DNA of 64,000 nt from Tricholoma matsutake (taxonomy: Eukaryota > Basidiomycota > Agaricomycetes > Agaricales > Tricholomataceae), in the NCBI GenBank assembly GCA_026075535.2, contig AP026550.1:1860001-1924000 (forward strand). Direction: 5' to 3'. The position numbers and the translations under genes are program-made. How positions within the stretch are numbered: the first letter of the stretch is position 1; the number at the start of each line of letters is the position of its first letter. Below the pieces are notes generated by a model. That model ran no database searches, was not told where the DNA came from, and saw nothing but the letters and a program-made list of their open reading frames with translations. This document shows positions 22,881 to 34,614 of the stretch, one piece after another.

Positions 22881-24110
22881 TTGAGTGTTGGGAGAACACA
22901 CTCCCTTCCAACAATGCAACATACACCACCATCATCACCATCCTCTTCTGAATTATCAGACTCATCCTCATCAACACCTACAGCCACACAAAGCCACACA
23001 AATCCCAATGTATATGACTTCAATTATGATGATGATGATGATAACTATATTCCTGTTGACCCTTTGCCTTTTAGCTTCACAGAAACTGAGCTACAGACAA
23101 TAAGAAATCACATTCATGATATTACTCTTCCAACATGGATACAATGACCACCAACCAATCTTGAACCCAGCCATGGCAAGCTCAAAGCTTGGGAATATCT
23201 CACCCTCTTCACATGTATATTTCCCCTCATTATTCCTGAATTTGGGTACATGACTACTGCCACAAATTTCCACCACCAGCACTTCTACTGCTTCTATCAT
23301 GTTGCTGCAGCAACAAATATTGTAGCTGCATATCAACCCTCCAATGCTGATGCTGATGCCTATACTCAGCATTATATTGAATACCAAACTGCTATTCAAC
23401 AACTTTTTCCACATTGTCCATCTAAGCCAAACCATCATCATGCAATGCATAATGGTACACTTCTCAAATATTGGGGTCCTTTGGCTTCTTTTAGTGAGTT
23501 TCCAAGTAAATGAATGAATGAAAAGTTGCAAAAAATGAATATGAATTATTGTCACTGTATGTGTTTCAATTATTTTGCTCAAAAGCTGATAGCTAATACC
23601 AAGATTAGGGGATTTAGATCTTACAACCTTCCCCACCCACCAAATGCCATCATTCTCCCTCCATAATCTCAGCATCTTCTGCAGGTGCACCATGATGAGT
23701 GCACATTCCATTGTGAAAAGTCACATAAAGGAAACAGTGCTATAGGGTTCTACAATCCATTGACACAGGCTCATGATACAGGATTCATTCAAAACATTTG
23801 GAGACTTCCACTGGTGGGAACAATGCACACCTTTATAAGACTCCACTCACATCACTCACCATCTACACAAGAGGAAAGGCAGGCACCATTTATACACCAC
23901 CCTGGATTTATGGTATGAATTGTTGATGCACTCCTCTATAACAACCTCAGTATTATCGAGCCTGTCCATATTATCACTCATGTCACAACTGTCCAGTGGC
24001 CAGCAAGCACTTATGGCATTGGCAGGAAGGTCCTGGTTGTATGTTGGGCTTCCAACAGAGGGCACCAATAATTTTGCATCCCAGTTTCCTCAGACCCTGG
24101 CAATGTGTAT
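22881..24110 (+). pseudogene. CACTA-like (Tnp2-type) transposase C-terminal remnant
   Basis: Joined frames read an acidic/Ser-rich linker (22881-23147), then GKLKAWEYLTLFTCIFPLII (23175-23235) and AATNIVAAYQ. They continue with DAYTQHYIEY, HHHAMHNGTLLKYWGPLASF and SEFPSK (23250-23513). Later segments are GFIQNIWRLPL and MHTFIR, then IIEPVHIITHVTT (about 23955-23995). The KLKAAEW../HYAMHxGxxLKxWGP/SEFPGER order is that of large mushroom transposase-like proteins of the CACTA/Plavaka kind. Assignment is from memory of the family. There are several stops and no N-terminal half. Confidence 0.55.
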
Positions 24111-24269
24111 ATAACAAAATTAGGGTGTAGCACGGGTCACACTGTGGGTCTCGCTTACAATACTGTACCTGCAACCTGTAACACCGTACCTGTACACACC
24201 ACACCTGAAGGTTTTAATCAAAGACCATGGTGTCACCAGACCACGGTAGGGAGGGGCTATGAAATTAAT

Positions 24270-25480
24270 TAGTGAGAGCAACAAAAAAAGCTCCCTCATG
24301 GCGGTTGGATTCCCTCTCTCTCATCTCCATTGTGCTATCCCCTCCCCCTCCCCATTGCTCCCTGTTTCCACCTCGTGAGCAGTTGCTCACAGCAGTGGAT
24401 GGGGGTGCTGTTGTGGTAGTGGTGGTGGTGTATGTTGTTGTTGTCCCTATCTTCCCCGGCATTGTCATCGGGTCCTTGCTTTCTTCTGGTCCTCATTGTC
24501 GTCTGTCTCTTGTCCTCTTCATCATTGTTGTCAGTAGTCCTAGTTAGTACCTAAAAAGTTTGTTAGTTAACAAAAAATCAAATGAGAAGAGAAAAAAAAT
24601 ACCTATGGCCCAAGAGACGTTGTTGACATCTCTTGGGCCTTTTCCCTCAGGTTCTCTTGTCATCCCCATTGTCCCCATCCCCGCCGCTCCCCATTTCTAC
24701 CCTGCAAGCAGTTGCTCATGGCGGCAGTTGGGGGTGCTGTTGTGGTGGTGGTGGGGTACTGGGATCCCAGGTCCTCCTTCATTGTCATTATCCCCCTTTC
24801 CTGGCATGGCAGTGGTTCCCTCCTCTCCCTGCCTCCTCCCTGCCTCCCATTGTTGGTTGTTGTCCCATCCTTGTCCTCATCCCCATTGTCTTGTTGTCAT
24901 CTGGTTCATTTGTTGTCCTTTCATTGTTGTTCATTGACTCGTCTCCCATTGGCCCCATTGTTCCCATCCCTCCTTGTCCCTGTTGTCTTGTTGTCATCTG
25001 GTTCATCATTGTCCTTTCATTGTCATTCATTCCCTCTCATCTCCCATTGGCCCCATCATTCCCATCCCATTGCTCCCCATTTCCACCCTGTGAGCAGTTG
25101 CTCATAGTGGTGGTGGTGGTGGTGGTCTGTCATTGTTGTTGTTGTTGTCCCTACCCTCCCTGTCATCATTGTCATTGTCATCTGGTTCCCTACCCTCCCC
25201 ATCATCATTGTCATTGTTGTCTGGTCCTTATCCTGGACCTGGTTGACCTGACGGTCATTGTCCCCATTGTTCTCGTCACCCTTGTTGTCCTGTCATTCTT
25301 GCGGTCGCTCTTGTGGTTTTTGTTGTTGGTGATGGGTGGTCATAGATGGTGGGTCATTGGCTGGGGGTGCTGCTGTGGGGGTGGTACCCCTCTTCTTCAT
25401 CCTCCCCATTGTCACTTTTGTCCACCATCTCCATTGTTGTCAAGTAGTACAAACTGTAATCTAGAAAAAAGAACAGTTAG
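24270..25480 (-). repeat. Hairpin/intron-like low-complexity module block
   Basis: On the minus strand, units contain: the inverted repeat GGCCCAAGAGA..TCTCTTGGGCC (24607-24639); an intron-like tract with GTATTTTTTTTC, TAACTAAC and TTTTTAG (about 24545-24605); (ACAACAATGA)-like low complexity; and the palindrome GAGCAACTGCTC (24376-24387), repeated as GAGCAACTGCTT or GAGCAACTGCTC near 24703 and 25090. Open frames are Asn/Thr/Gly/Asp-rich and shift between units. No recognised domain is present. Confidence 0.6.
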
Positions 25481-25549
25481 TTAATTGAACAAAACAATTG
25501 TTGAGCTGAAACACTGAAATCTGGAAAAGACAACATTTAGTTGATCAAA

Positions 25550-25900
25550 AAAGATGAAAAAAACTTACTATTACGATGGGCAACACAAAGTCGAGCCCAC
25601 AGGTGAAGAGAAAAAAGTCTGGCTAGTGTTGATCGATGTCCAGCAATTCAAGCAACCCATCAATACCCGTGACACCACCAAAATGGGTATGGTATGTCAC
25701 AGGTCCAGCATTTTGGCAAGCGTACCCATACCCATCAAACCTGTGGGCCATTTACTGCAGGTTTACCCATACCCATGCTACACCCTAAACAAAATAGAAA
25801 AGATGGTATTAACTTGAAATATATCAAGTGACTCAGCAAGCATGAATATGAAGAGGTAAGTAAATCAATTACCATTAACCAGAATATGTACTAAGCAACA
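25550..25900. other. Repeat of (TACCCA)n type, no gene
   Basis: Repeated TACCCATACCCAT on one strand and ATGGGTATGG nearby form partial inverted repeats (25660-25785). This may be a transposon end, but the partner end was not found. Confidence 0.35.
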
Positions 25901-25908
25901 CCCATATC

Positions 25909-26560
25909 TCATTCATCTCCTGACCCCTCACCTGATACATCCAGCCCTTCTTCAACTTCATCCTCCTCCTCATCCTGTTTTCTCAAGTCATTCCAATTCA
26001 TCTGGCATAGGCAGCTTGTATTCTGCATGCACTCCATATTTGGCCATAAACTCCTTCTCTGGCATACTCTTCCATTTCTCACACTCATCCCAGCTGGCAC
26101 AGAGCTCTGCTGGTGGCAAAGCAACATAAGTACCATTCTTGACATATTGGGCATGCTCATGGATCAAAAGATTGTTCTCTTAGATAGGATCAAACCAATC
26201 GATTGGGCCTTTCTTTAGGAGAGCAGTGAGCTCAGATAACTTTGGCATGGGGCCTTCATGGTGTTGCTCTAGTCTACAGATAAATAGGATCAGTCAAATG
26301 TAAAAAGAAAAACAAAGATGGGCCAACTTAAGGTGTCTTCTTTTGCTTCTTTTCATCCATTTGTACTCTTCATCAGCCATTCTAAAGAATGCAGTGACTT
26401 TCTTTGCATGTCCCTCCTTCTCCTTGACTGCATCAACTGACTCAGCATTCCCTTTGGCCAAGTCATCATCTGAGTGGGCCTCAATCTCTCTAGCCAAGGC
26501 CACAACCTGCTTATTGAAACCATGGGCCATGAACACATCAATACTGCCATCAGCAAGCTA
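25909..26560 (-). pseudogene. Unrecognised decayed ORF, acidic and Lys-rich
   Basis: The minus strand gives two pieces with coding character. 26294-26536 reads KQVVALAREIEAHSDDDLAK and HAKKVTAFFRMADEEYKWMK. Around 26000-26160 a frame reads ALPPAELCASWDEC and FMAKYGVHAEYKLPMP before an Asp/Glu-rich tail. Spacing suggests one spliced or frameshifted gene running leftward. I do not recognise a domain. It may be an accessory gene of one of the surrounding DNA transposons. Confidence 0.4.
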
Positions 26561-26834
26561 TCAAGGTTTATTAGTAAATACAATCTGCAAATGGCATATA
26601 CAGAATTCCAGGAACTACATACCACACTACATCATTTCCACACTCCAGTCATCTGCTTTGCTTTTGCAACACTTCCTGGATTCTTTGCCTCTGACTTGGA
26701 AATACCTTGCATCAGACTCCTTCCCATTTGCTGGAGGAAAATAGAAATCTTGAATCCAATACCCATACATCATTTTTAATCAAGACATTTTTTCATTGAG
26801 TCACCAGATTTGTTTGTTGTTATTGATCTTAACA

Positions 26835-27112
26835 TTAAATTTCCTTTTTTCCTCCGGCAACTGGCATAACTTGGTGTGGCGGCTTGCACTTGTTTGGTTT
26901 GTGGAGTCAGACACATCAAAATCTTTGATGCATCTCATCTTGTTTTGTTGTATTTCTTCCTACCTCTTTCCCACTTTAACTTATGGTTGGGGTACATCTA
27001 GGAACTGCCATCAAAATTGTACAGGTTTGTGTCCTGGAAAGACATGCATTGATGCCACAAGCCAAACAAATGCAAGTCGCCACACCAAGTTACACCAGTC
27101 GCTGGGGAAAAT
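26835..27112. repeat. Foldback (inverted-repeat) element
   Basis: The segment near 26850-26905 (CAACTGGCATAACTTGGTG.. and TGCACTTGTTTGG) matches the reverse complement of 27045-27105. Arms are roughly 60 bp with a few mismatches, around a spacer of about 145 bp. No clear target duplication was found. Confidence 0.6.
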
Positions 27113-27541
27113 AAGAAAGATTTAGAGATTGGATCAACAAAACCAAACAAAGATAACAATAATAAGATAATCAAAAATCATCATGTTCACTCATTCCATA
27201 TAGCACTTATTGACTTTCTATTTTCCCCAGTGGCTGGGAAGGAGTCTGACCTTGCATATGAGAAAATGAAGCTTCAATAAAGTTTATGCATGAGCACAAA
27301 ATTGTTGATACACAACAGATTTGTTCCAATATGAGAGTATCCTGCTCAAAATTTTTGAGAGAAATGTGCTCATGAAGAAGATTATACATAGACTCCAGAG
27401 CATTACTCAAGACATCAGGTGCATAGTGTTGAAGCCCAAGGCATGCCACTGGCCTGAACATGAGCAATAGATGGGATTCTGGAATGTGCTTGTTGTTGTG
27501 GATGATAATCCCAACCAAGTCTGTGTAGGAATGCAGAAAAG

Positions 27542-27614
27542 ATGACCAGAACCCAGGCCCTCCTGGACATATACCAATGCTCTGACCAACTGAGCTATCA
27601 GGTCTTATAGGGTT
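27542..27614 (-). repeat. tRNA-like sequence, probable SINE head or decayed tRNA
   Basis: The minus strand contains an A box TAGCTCAGTTGG, a D-arm able to pair GCTC with GAGC, and about 35 bases further on a B box GGTTCTGGTC. The anticodon and acceptor stems pair poorly, so it is not a credible functional tRNA. Confidence 0.5.
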
Positions 27615-28299
27615 CAACAGAACAAGGATACCATATAACCAGACATGGATTGCTACAACTATCACATCACTTGTGTGTGTGTGCAAACTATGGTCTGTTA
27701 AGCACTGATTAAGCAGTGGCAGATTATATAATCCAACAGTCTGAAATAGAGTTAAGGACTTTTGTTTGGGCACCCTGAATGCTAGCCAAGTTGTCATCAA
27801 GACTGGCTGCAACAGAGTTCCACAATTGTGCTTCAGAGGTAAAGCAACAGGTGAAGGGTACTTTGTCATCTGCTGTGACCTTGGGGGGGACAGTAGTCTG
27901 GTGTGGTAAGCCCCAATGGGCATGGAGATGAAGCTCAAGCTCAGCCTGAAAGTGATTTAGACTTTAAAGTGCTTGAATACAATGAATGTGCACCTTTGTC
28001 TTCTCTGCCTCCTTTGGTACCTCTCCCTTTCTCATGTGCCAATCACTAGACTTCTTGGGCTTCTAGGGTCACTTTGTGAAGACTTTGCATGTTTTCTTCA
28101 CTTGAAAAGCTCTTGAACCAGGGTTCACATTGCCCAGAGAATGCTTGTGCTTGCCAATCCAGCCTGAGATGGGCCAGCCTCCCCTGAGCTAGAACTCACA
28201 GGAGGATCCATTGGTAATATGGAATGTCAGGAATCAACATGTAACACCCAACACCTGTAAGTCTTTTCATCAATAATTGTGTTCTTTTCAATTACTAAC

Positions 28300-29423
28300 A
28301 ATTTTTTCATATTCCTTAGGTCATCTCAAACAAATGGCAGGAGTGGCACAACCACTGAAACAGGCATCATCCATTGTGACCAACTGCTTGCAGGGGTTGA
28401 TGATGATTGCTAGCACTGAGAAAAGAAACAACAACACTGGCCTATGAGACATCATCAATGTCTTGTGGGCTGTAGGTAAGTTTTTGTTATAATTCATTTT
28501 TATGTAACTAAACTTGTTCTTTTAATAGCTTCTTTAGTTCTGCCTACCATAATGACTATGCCACCTTCCAAATGACAGCAATTAACAACCTTGCCCCACC
28601 ATGGCTGGGGGTGTACATGACTGATGCAACCACAGAGATGGTGGAAATGGTGGAAATGGTGGAAATGGGACAGAGATGACAGCAGTGGGACACCAGGCAA
28701 CTTGAGCAGCTGACAGGTATGCTGTCCCTCACATCCCCACCTCCCCTTCTTCACTCCCATCCACCTTGAACCTAGCACCCACCACCACTGTAAGCAACTG
28801 CTTGCAGGATGGATCACAGGTGCTACTGGTGAATACTCATGAGGTAGAATCCTCCAGTGCTATTGACCATTCATGACCATCATTGATCAACAACAACAGG
28901 TAAGTAATCTTTTCATTTCAAATAATGTTTTTAGATTCTCATTCTGCTATTTGATGCCAGCAACACCTGGAACAACAAAATGCCCCCCTCCCCCTGATAA
29001 CTCCTGCCTGCAGTGCTATGAACAGCTGCTTGTGGTGTGGATCATGGGTGCTGGCAGCATAGGACAACAATCCCAAAGCCCCACAATGACATGGCACCTC
29101 CCCCCAGCCCTATGAGCAACTGCTCATGGGGTGGATCATGGGTGGTCACAACAACATCAATGGCAATGTGCACCATGCCCCTGGACAACTAACATGTGCA
29201 ATGACAGCAGCAACAGAGAGCCCAAAAACCCATGAGCACACACCAATAAGGCCAAGAGATTTTGAGACATCTCTTGGGCCATAAGTGAGCTCTTTTAATT
29301 CATTTCATTGCAGTTCCTAACTAATCTTACTTTTTCCCCATAGGATCTCCTGGTTCCTACAACAACAATGCAGCCTTTCAAACCACTATGAAAATTCACT
29401 ACAGCTCTGAGCAACTGCTTGCA
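28300..29423 (+). repeat. Hairpin/intron-like low-complexity module block
   Basis: These are plus-strand versions of the units at 24270-25480. Intron-like tracts lie at about 28475-28529 (GTAAGT to TTAATAG), 28901-28933 (GTAAGT to TTTTTAG) and 29286-29343 (with CTAACTAAT and CCCCATAG). The inverted repeat GGCCAAGAGA..TCTCTTGGGCC is at 29250-29280. GAGCAACTGCTC-type palindromes lie at about 28380, 28793, 29012, 29110 and 29409. A (GGTGGAAAT)n tandem is at 28640-28672. The hAT transposon at 29432 is inserted beside the last palindrome. Confidence 0.6.
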
Positions 29424-29431
29424 GAAACAGC

Positions 29432-32400
29432 TAGGGCTGCATACTTGACGGTTAGACAGTACCATCATATGGTTACCATACCATTGCCATGTGGACTTGA
29501 GTTCCCTTCCCAGCTGATGGTCAACGGTACAGAAAACAACTGTTAAGTGTCGTAAAATATGGCTGTAAATGGCATTTAATGGTTGATGGATTAGGTTAAT
29601 CAAACTTTATTTTTTTTGATCAACATCGCTCACCATTTATCAAGACGATTCACATCAACACTGAGAAAGTCATGTAGATTTGATTTGAAATACATTCCTC
29701 ATTTCTCTGTCTAACTTTTTTGGTTCATGAGTGTGCAACCCTCCATTTTTTCTGTTTCCCCAATGGCCAATTAGTTTGTTTTTCTTTTGGTGACTCTGGG
29801 AATGTTCTGATATGATGCCAATCTATGAGATGGATAAACTAATTTATCACAGACTTATCACTATTTTCAGGTATATTTGGGGTATAGGACACATAACTTA
29901 AGCTCCTGAATGGCATGGTTAACCCAGCACAATAGCAACAGATGGAAGTGTGTTCATGGCCTCACCGAGGTCACCTTTTTTGCTATAAAGACTCAGGCAG
30001 AAATGGGACATGATCTAATATTCAACTACCTACTTCGAATATGGAAGATCAACCTGTGCTCAGACCAGATGGCAAGCTACTTGATGCATCACAAATAGAG
30101 TGGTTCCACAATCCCAATGATCCTCATCCCATGCGACCGATCACCATTCCACAAGGTGCAGTATCAATTTTGTTCACTTCTTTTCAAGTTGGTCATGGGC
30201 CAGTCATTTTTTGGGTCAACGCACACGTCCAGTCTGGAATACCAATGATGCATGACTGGCTTCAGCTATTGCGGTGGAGAAACTCAATGAATTTGGCAAC
30301 ACTGTCCAACCTCAGAGACTGCATGGACAGTCTCAAAATACCCACATTAAGCGCAAATGAGATGCTGCTAAGGATGTTGATATGGATGTAGATGATGATA
30401 ATTCTGTTTCCGGTTCCTCCTCTGATGTGGGGTCATTGGATGGGGATGATTCTGAAGTCAGAGAAATTAGCAACGAGGAGGTAAGAAAGCCATCTACCCA
30501 AACCATTTCAGAGATATATTGATCTTCAAATTTTTCCAGCTTGCAGATATGCTTCTATTGAAAACCATACCTGAAGTCAACTGGAAAGGCCAGGGCTGCA
30601 CACTTAAGCCAAAGGCCAAGGTATTGATGGCAGCTCCACCAAAGAAAAAGGTAAAAACACACTCTGTTGAAGTTGAAGAGGTCGAAGATGAGGATAGTGC
30701 ATGAAATCTCCACAATCAGAATGCAAGTGTCTTGTCAGTCACAGGAGATGTCTCCCAAAAAAAAAAAAGGTGGACGTCGCAATGGTACCAGCACTGCACT
30801 ACTCAAAACATCACCAGGGTATTAAGAAGAATCCAATTCATTTATTTTATGAGGTTGTTCCAACAGGTGATGATGGCAAACTTGGGGACAATGGAGATAT
30901 TCACTACCATTGTCTACATGGTGTGCACAAGGTCTGTACCATCAAAAAAACAATGAAAAGCAATCTCACTGGTGCATTCAACACTGTGTTTTATTTGTCT
31001 AACTTATGTCTTGCTTTCACAGTGCTTGTGAACAATCTCAAATCTGTTACTCCAATGTATAATCTTTACTGCATTCTCAAGGATCATGATGAGCCTCTGA
31101 TGCCCAATGAGATTGCACTGGCATCTGGAAAGAAGGTGCTGGATGGTCGAGCCGAGGCTGAGCATCTTAAGATACTTGAGATGTCAACAGAAAACATCAA
31201 AAAAGCTTTTGAGGATCAAAAAGCCCATGCCGCAGTAAGCAATCAATTTTGTAGGATTACATTCTATTTATTGCCCAACAGGGACCATAGGACCAAGAAA
31301 AAATTGAGCGACTTCTTACTGAATGGATTGTTGCTTGTGACCAGCCTTTCAGTGAAGTCAAACAACCTGAGTTTGTTGAACTGCTGAACTATGCGCATCA
31401 TGGCACTAGTCCATTGAAGATCCCGCAACATAATTTAGTCAAGTGTCAGGTGATGAAGCTGGGTGAGGAAATGGTCGAGGAGGTCCATGAAATGTTTTTG
31501 GTAGAGTAATCTCACATTATTTTTATCAATCAGGTTATTGATTGTAGAAAAAGAAGCTTGAAGGTAAAGTCAGCCTGTCTCTGGATGCATGGACATCCAG
31601 CAATCAGCTCGCCTTCTTGGCAATAGTTGCACACTATGTAACAAATGAAGAACAGCTTGGTGGGTTTGTAATTTTGTATATTTGTGCAACAATTTATGTG
31701 TCCTGATGTAGAGGAGCTTCTTATTGATTTCTGGGAGCTAATTGGACCTCTTTCAGGTGAAAACATGGCTGAGGCAGTTTGGGCCACAATGGAGTTGTAT
31801 GGGCTCATTGGAAAGGTGCTCTCCTCATAGTGGAAATGTGTATCAACAATCCAAGTATTTGCAGGTGATTGCTATCATGATGGACAACATGAGCAACAAT
31901 ATTACATTAATGGAGTCACTTCAATGTCAATGTGAGGAATGAGGTATTCCTTTTTCTGCACAGGATGCTCATATGTGATGCATGCCCAATCCATTTGGCA
32001 GCTATCATGGTACCATCCCTGCCAAATATATTTTCTAATGACTTGTATCAGCTTCTTGAAGGAATTGGTGCAATGTCCACAACTGGCATCAGCTCAAGGA
32101 AGCAATTACCAGGAAAACATGACTGCCCCCCCTTGAATGAAGATGACAGAATTGCATCAGATGAAGGGGCGGATGATCAGGATGCAACTCCACAAAAAGC
32201 AGACAGTGTGCTTTCTGCCATCAGAAAGGTAAGCCTTTTGTGTTCCACACTGCCATGCAAGTCTGATGATGGATGAATTTTGGCAGCTTTGCAAGGTTGT
32301 CAAGGCTGTTCGCTCAAGCCCTCAATGTCGCCAATCATGGGCATGCAAGATCCAGTTTATTCAAGTGGGTGGTAATTCTGCTGACTGCAACACCTCACTC

Positions 32401-33680
32401 ATGTTGATCCTCAATGTGTGAACTCAGTGGTCCTCAACACATCAAATGCTTTGTATATGTTCCAGTCATCATCACAATGTTTGCACCTTCACTAAGCCAA
32501 TGACTTGAAGAATGAGCACTTGCCTATCATGATACCATCAACTCCTTTGTTTCCAGAAACAAAGACCTCCAACCATTCGAGATCAAAGGCACTGATTGGG
32601 ACTCCATTCGCTTAGTGTCATCATGGCTGGAATCCTTCTGAAATGCAACATTGGAGATGTCTTCTACAAAAACTCCAATGCTTTCAATGACACATGCTGT
32701 CTTTTGTGGCCTACAGGACGAGATCAAAGATATCCTTTGCAACCTCCCCAATTCAGTGTCACCAAGCATCAAAATGGGTCTCACAGATGCTTACTGTAAG
32801 CTTAGATGAGTATGACACCTCCCCTTTCTACACTTGGGCTGCATATACGTGAATCATTTTCTTCATGGTTTTCTATCTCACATCAGATAATTGCTAGTGT
32901 TGGATTTTTGGATATCATATGATGGCATGAGAGCTGATTATGCCAATGATGACACCCTTGCCAAACACCTCAAAAATTCAAAATCTGCTCTCTTCAATTA
33001 CTTCCATAAATACTATGTGAACAAAGCAACTCCTGGCACCTCACCATCCTCCACCCCAGCCCCTCCCCTTGTCCCTTCACCATCTCAATCTATGTCATCT
33101 ACCTTGGGATCCTCAAAGAAGTGCTTCACAGCTAGATATTGCCAAAAAGATAAGCCAGCAGTCAATGTGCTCGAAGAGTACTTCAAGCTTCCTCTGGAAG
33201 ATTTTGATGCATGTGATCCAATCCAGTGGTGGGTAAGCCAGCGAGCTCAGTTTCCAAATTTATATTGTCTCGCTTGCGACATCTTATGTATTCCTGGTGA
33301 GTAAACAGATGGTTATTGCAAATTTCCTCTTTCTGACACAATGCAGGTTTGGCTGTTGCTGTAGAGCACATTTTTTTGGGTGGTCATGATACCATTTCCC
33401 TTCATTGTGCAAGTCTTCATGCTAATACTATTTGTATACTAATGGTTGTAAAGAGTCAAGTACGTGTGGTTTGTGCAAAATCCACATAGATTTTTAACAC
33501 ACTGTACCAAATATATATATCTCATTCACTGTTTTCCACCATCAACAGCCACAATATAACCGTCCCATAGCCGTCAGTAGTCCCAGAAACTAGCTTGATA
33601 GATGGTCAACGGCTCAACCGTACTGTATTCAACCATCAATCATATGGCCATAACTGTAAAACAGAGGGCGTACAGCCCTA
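29432..33680 (+). mobile_element. hAT transposon with complete ends (4.25 kb)
   Basis: The termini are TAGGGCTGCATAC and GTACAGCCCTA (imperfect inverted repeats continuing with AACGGT and CATATGG motifs). They are flanked by a perfect 8-bp duplication GAAACAGC (29424-29431, 33681-33688). It contains a decayed hAT transposase in the same orientation. Its ends differ from the TAGTGTT family, so it is not the direct source of the MITEs here. Confidence 0.88.
30041..33474 (+). pseudogene. hAT transposase, multi-exon, decayed
   Basis: The N-terminal part (30041-30390) is followed by an acidic/Lys-rich linker and a zinc-finger-like segment YHCLHGVHKVC (about 30900-30935). The helical region includes FEDQKAHAAVSNQF. 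The RNase H-like catalytic fold shows LSLDAWTSSNQLAFLAIVAHYV (31570-31640) and IMMDNMSNN (31877-31902), with Asp residues kept. The dimerisation domain has LEEYFKLP..WW and AQFPNLYCLA (33170-33285), then after an intron (33301-33350) AVAVEHIF. Several GT..AG introns are visible. Stops and frame changes between 31390 and 32890 show it is dead. Confidence 0.8.
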
Positions 33681-33688
33681 GAAACAGC

Positions 33689-33840
33689 AGGGTGTGAGCT
33701 GGCAGCAACATATTGTAGTTCTGATTAGAAATATTAAAATTGTTTCAGTATTGAAGTACAAAATAAAATTTTCAAGTAAAACTATAGCATGAACTAGAAG
33801 ATAAACATTCAGTGTCAACATCAATCATGAAATGAATCAT
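33689..33840. other. Spacer, no gene seen
   Basis: This continues the module sequence interrupted by the hAT element (AGGGTGTGAGCTGGCAGCAAC), then becomes AT-rich. Confidence 0.4.
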
Positions 33841-34608
33841 CCAAGGGGGCTCCAGCCTGGGAATCCCATGCTGGTACCTGGTTAGTTAGTCCAGCCTCTG
33901 GGTGTGAAAAAAAAATTGACACCTCTAGAACAGGGCCTCAGAATGCAAAATTAAGTACATCAAAGCATGTTACAGGACCTACAGATGGTATGGAGAGTGG
34001 TTCAGCCCCACGAGAGGCTATAAAACAGTTTAAACACTCGAAAACAAGTCAAATAAAATATCACTTCCATATTTGGATATTATGTCATGGGATCTGCCAA
34101 TGGCAATTGAATGTGCATTCTCTATACCTATCCCAGCAAACTAATTGAAAAGATGGATTCTAGTCAAGGGTCTATAGTATGTCACAAAGCCCAAGTGTAA
34201 ATGTGACTGAACATTGACGATATGAATAAAGACTACAATTTCCGAAGCACTACCTAATCTTGATGGAGGGATATGCACTATGCAGATTGGTACTCGATGG
34301 TTCATTGGGTGGGGTCCTCAAATGCAAACAAGCCGGCTGCAAGACTCAGTGGGTAAGTACATTGTATTGTGGGTGTTCTTCTGACTCACCTTATCTGTCT
34401 AGTATCACCTTCAGTGTGTAGAACTTCAGCAAGAGCCACGAAGTTGGGTATGCATGGCTTGTGAGGCATCGGGGCGAGGACGCAGACCAACGCAGATGAT
34501 GTCATATTACTATATTTAGACATGTGCCTGATTACATAGTTAGTTAGTCCACCTCTTGGCAAAAAAATCGACCCCGGGTCTTTTTTTTCGATCCCAGAGC
34601 CCCCTTGG
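33841..34608. mobile_element. Short inverted-repeat DNA element (768 bp), unclassified
   Basis: The left end CCAAGGGGGCTC is mirrored by GAGCCCCCTTGG at 34597-34608. Flanks AATCAT (33835-33840) and AATCGT (34609-34614) could be a 6-bp duplication with one transition. A direct repeat GTTAGTTAGTCCA..A-run (33883-33921, 34541-34570) lies inside both ends. There is no coding capacity. Confidence 0.55.
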
Positions 34609-34614
34609 AATCGT

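Noticed and set aside
24633..25484. Long plus-strand ORF of 283 codons
   Set aside because: It is the reverse frame of the module block, extremely low complexity (Pro/Ser/Val/Leu from pyrimidine repeats), without a domain.
27542..27614. Functional tRNA gene
   Set aside because: A and B boxes are present but the anticodon and acceptor stems do not pair properly.
27207..27938. Minus-strand ORF of 243 aa
   Set aside because: It runs across a tRNA-like repeat and has no recognisable domain. Probably chance in repeat debris.
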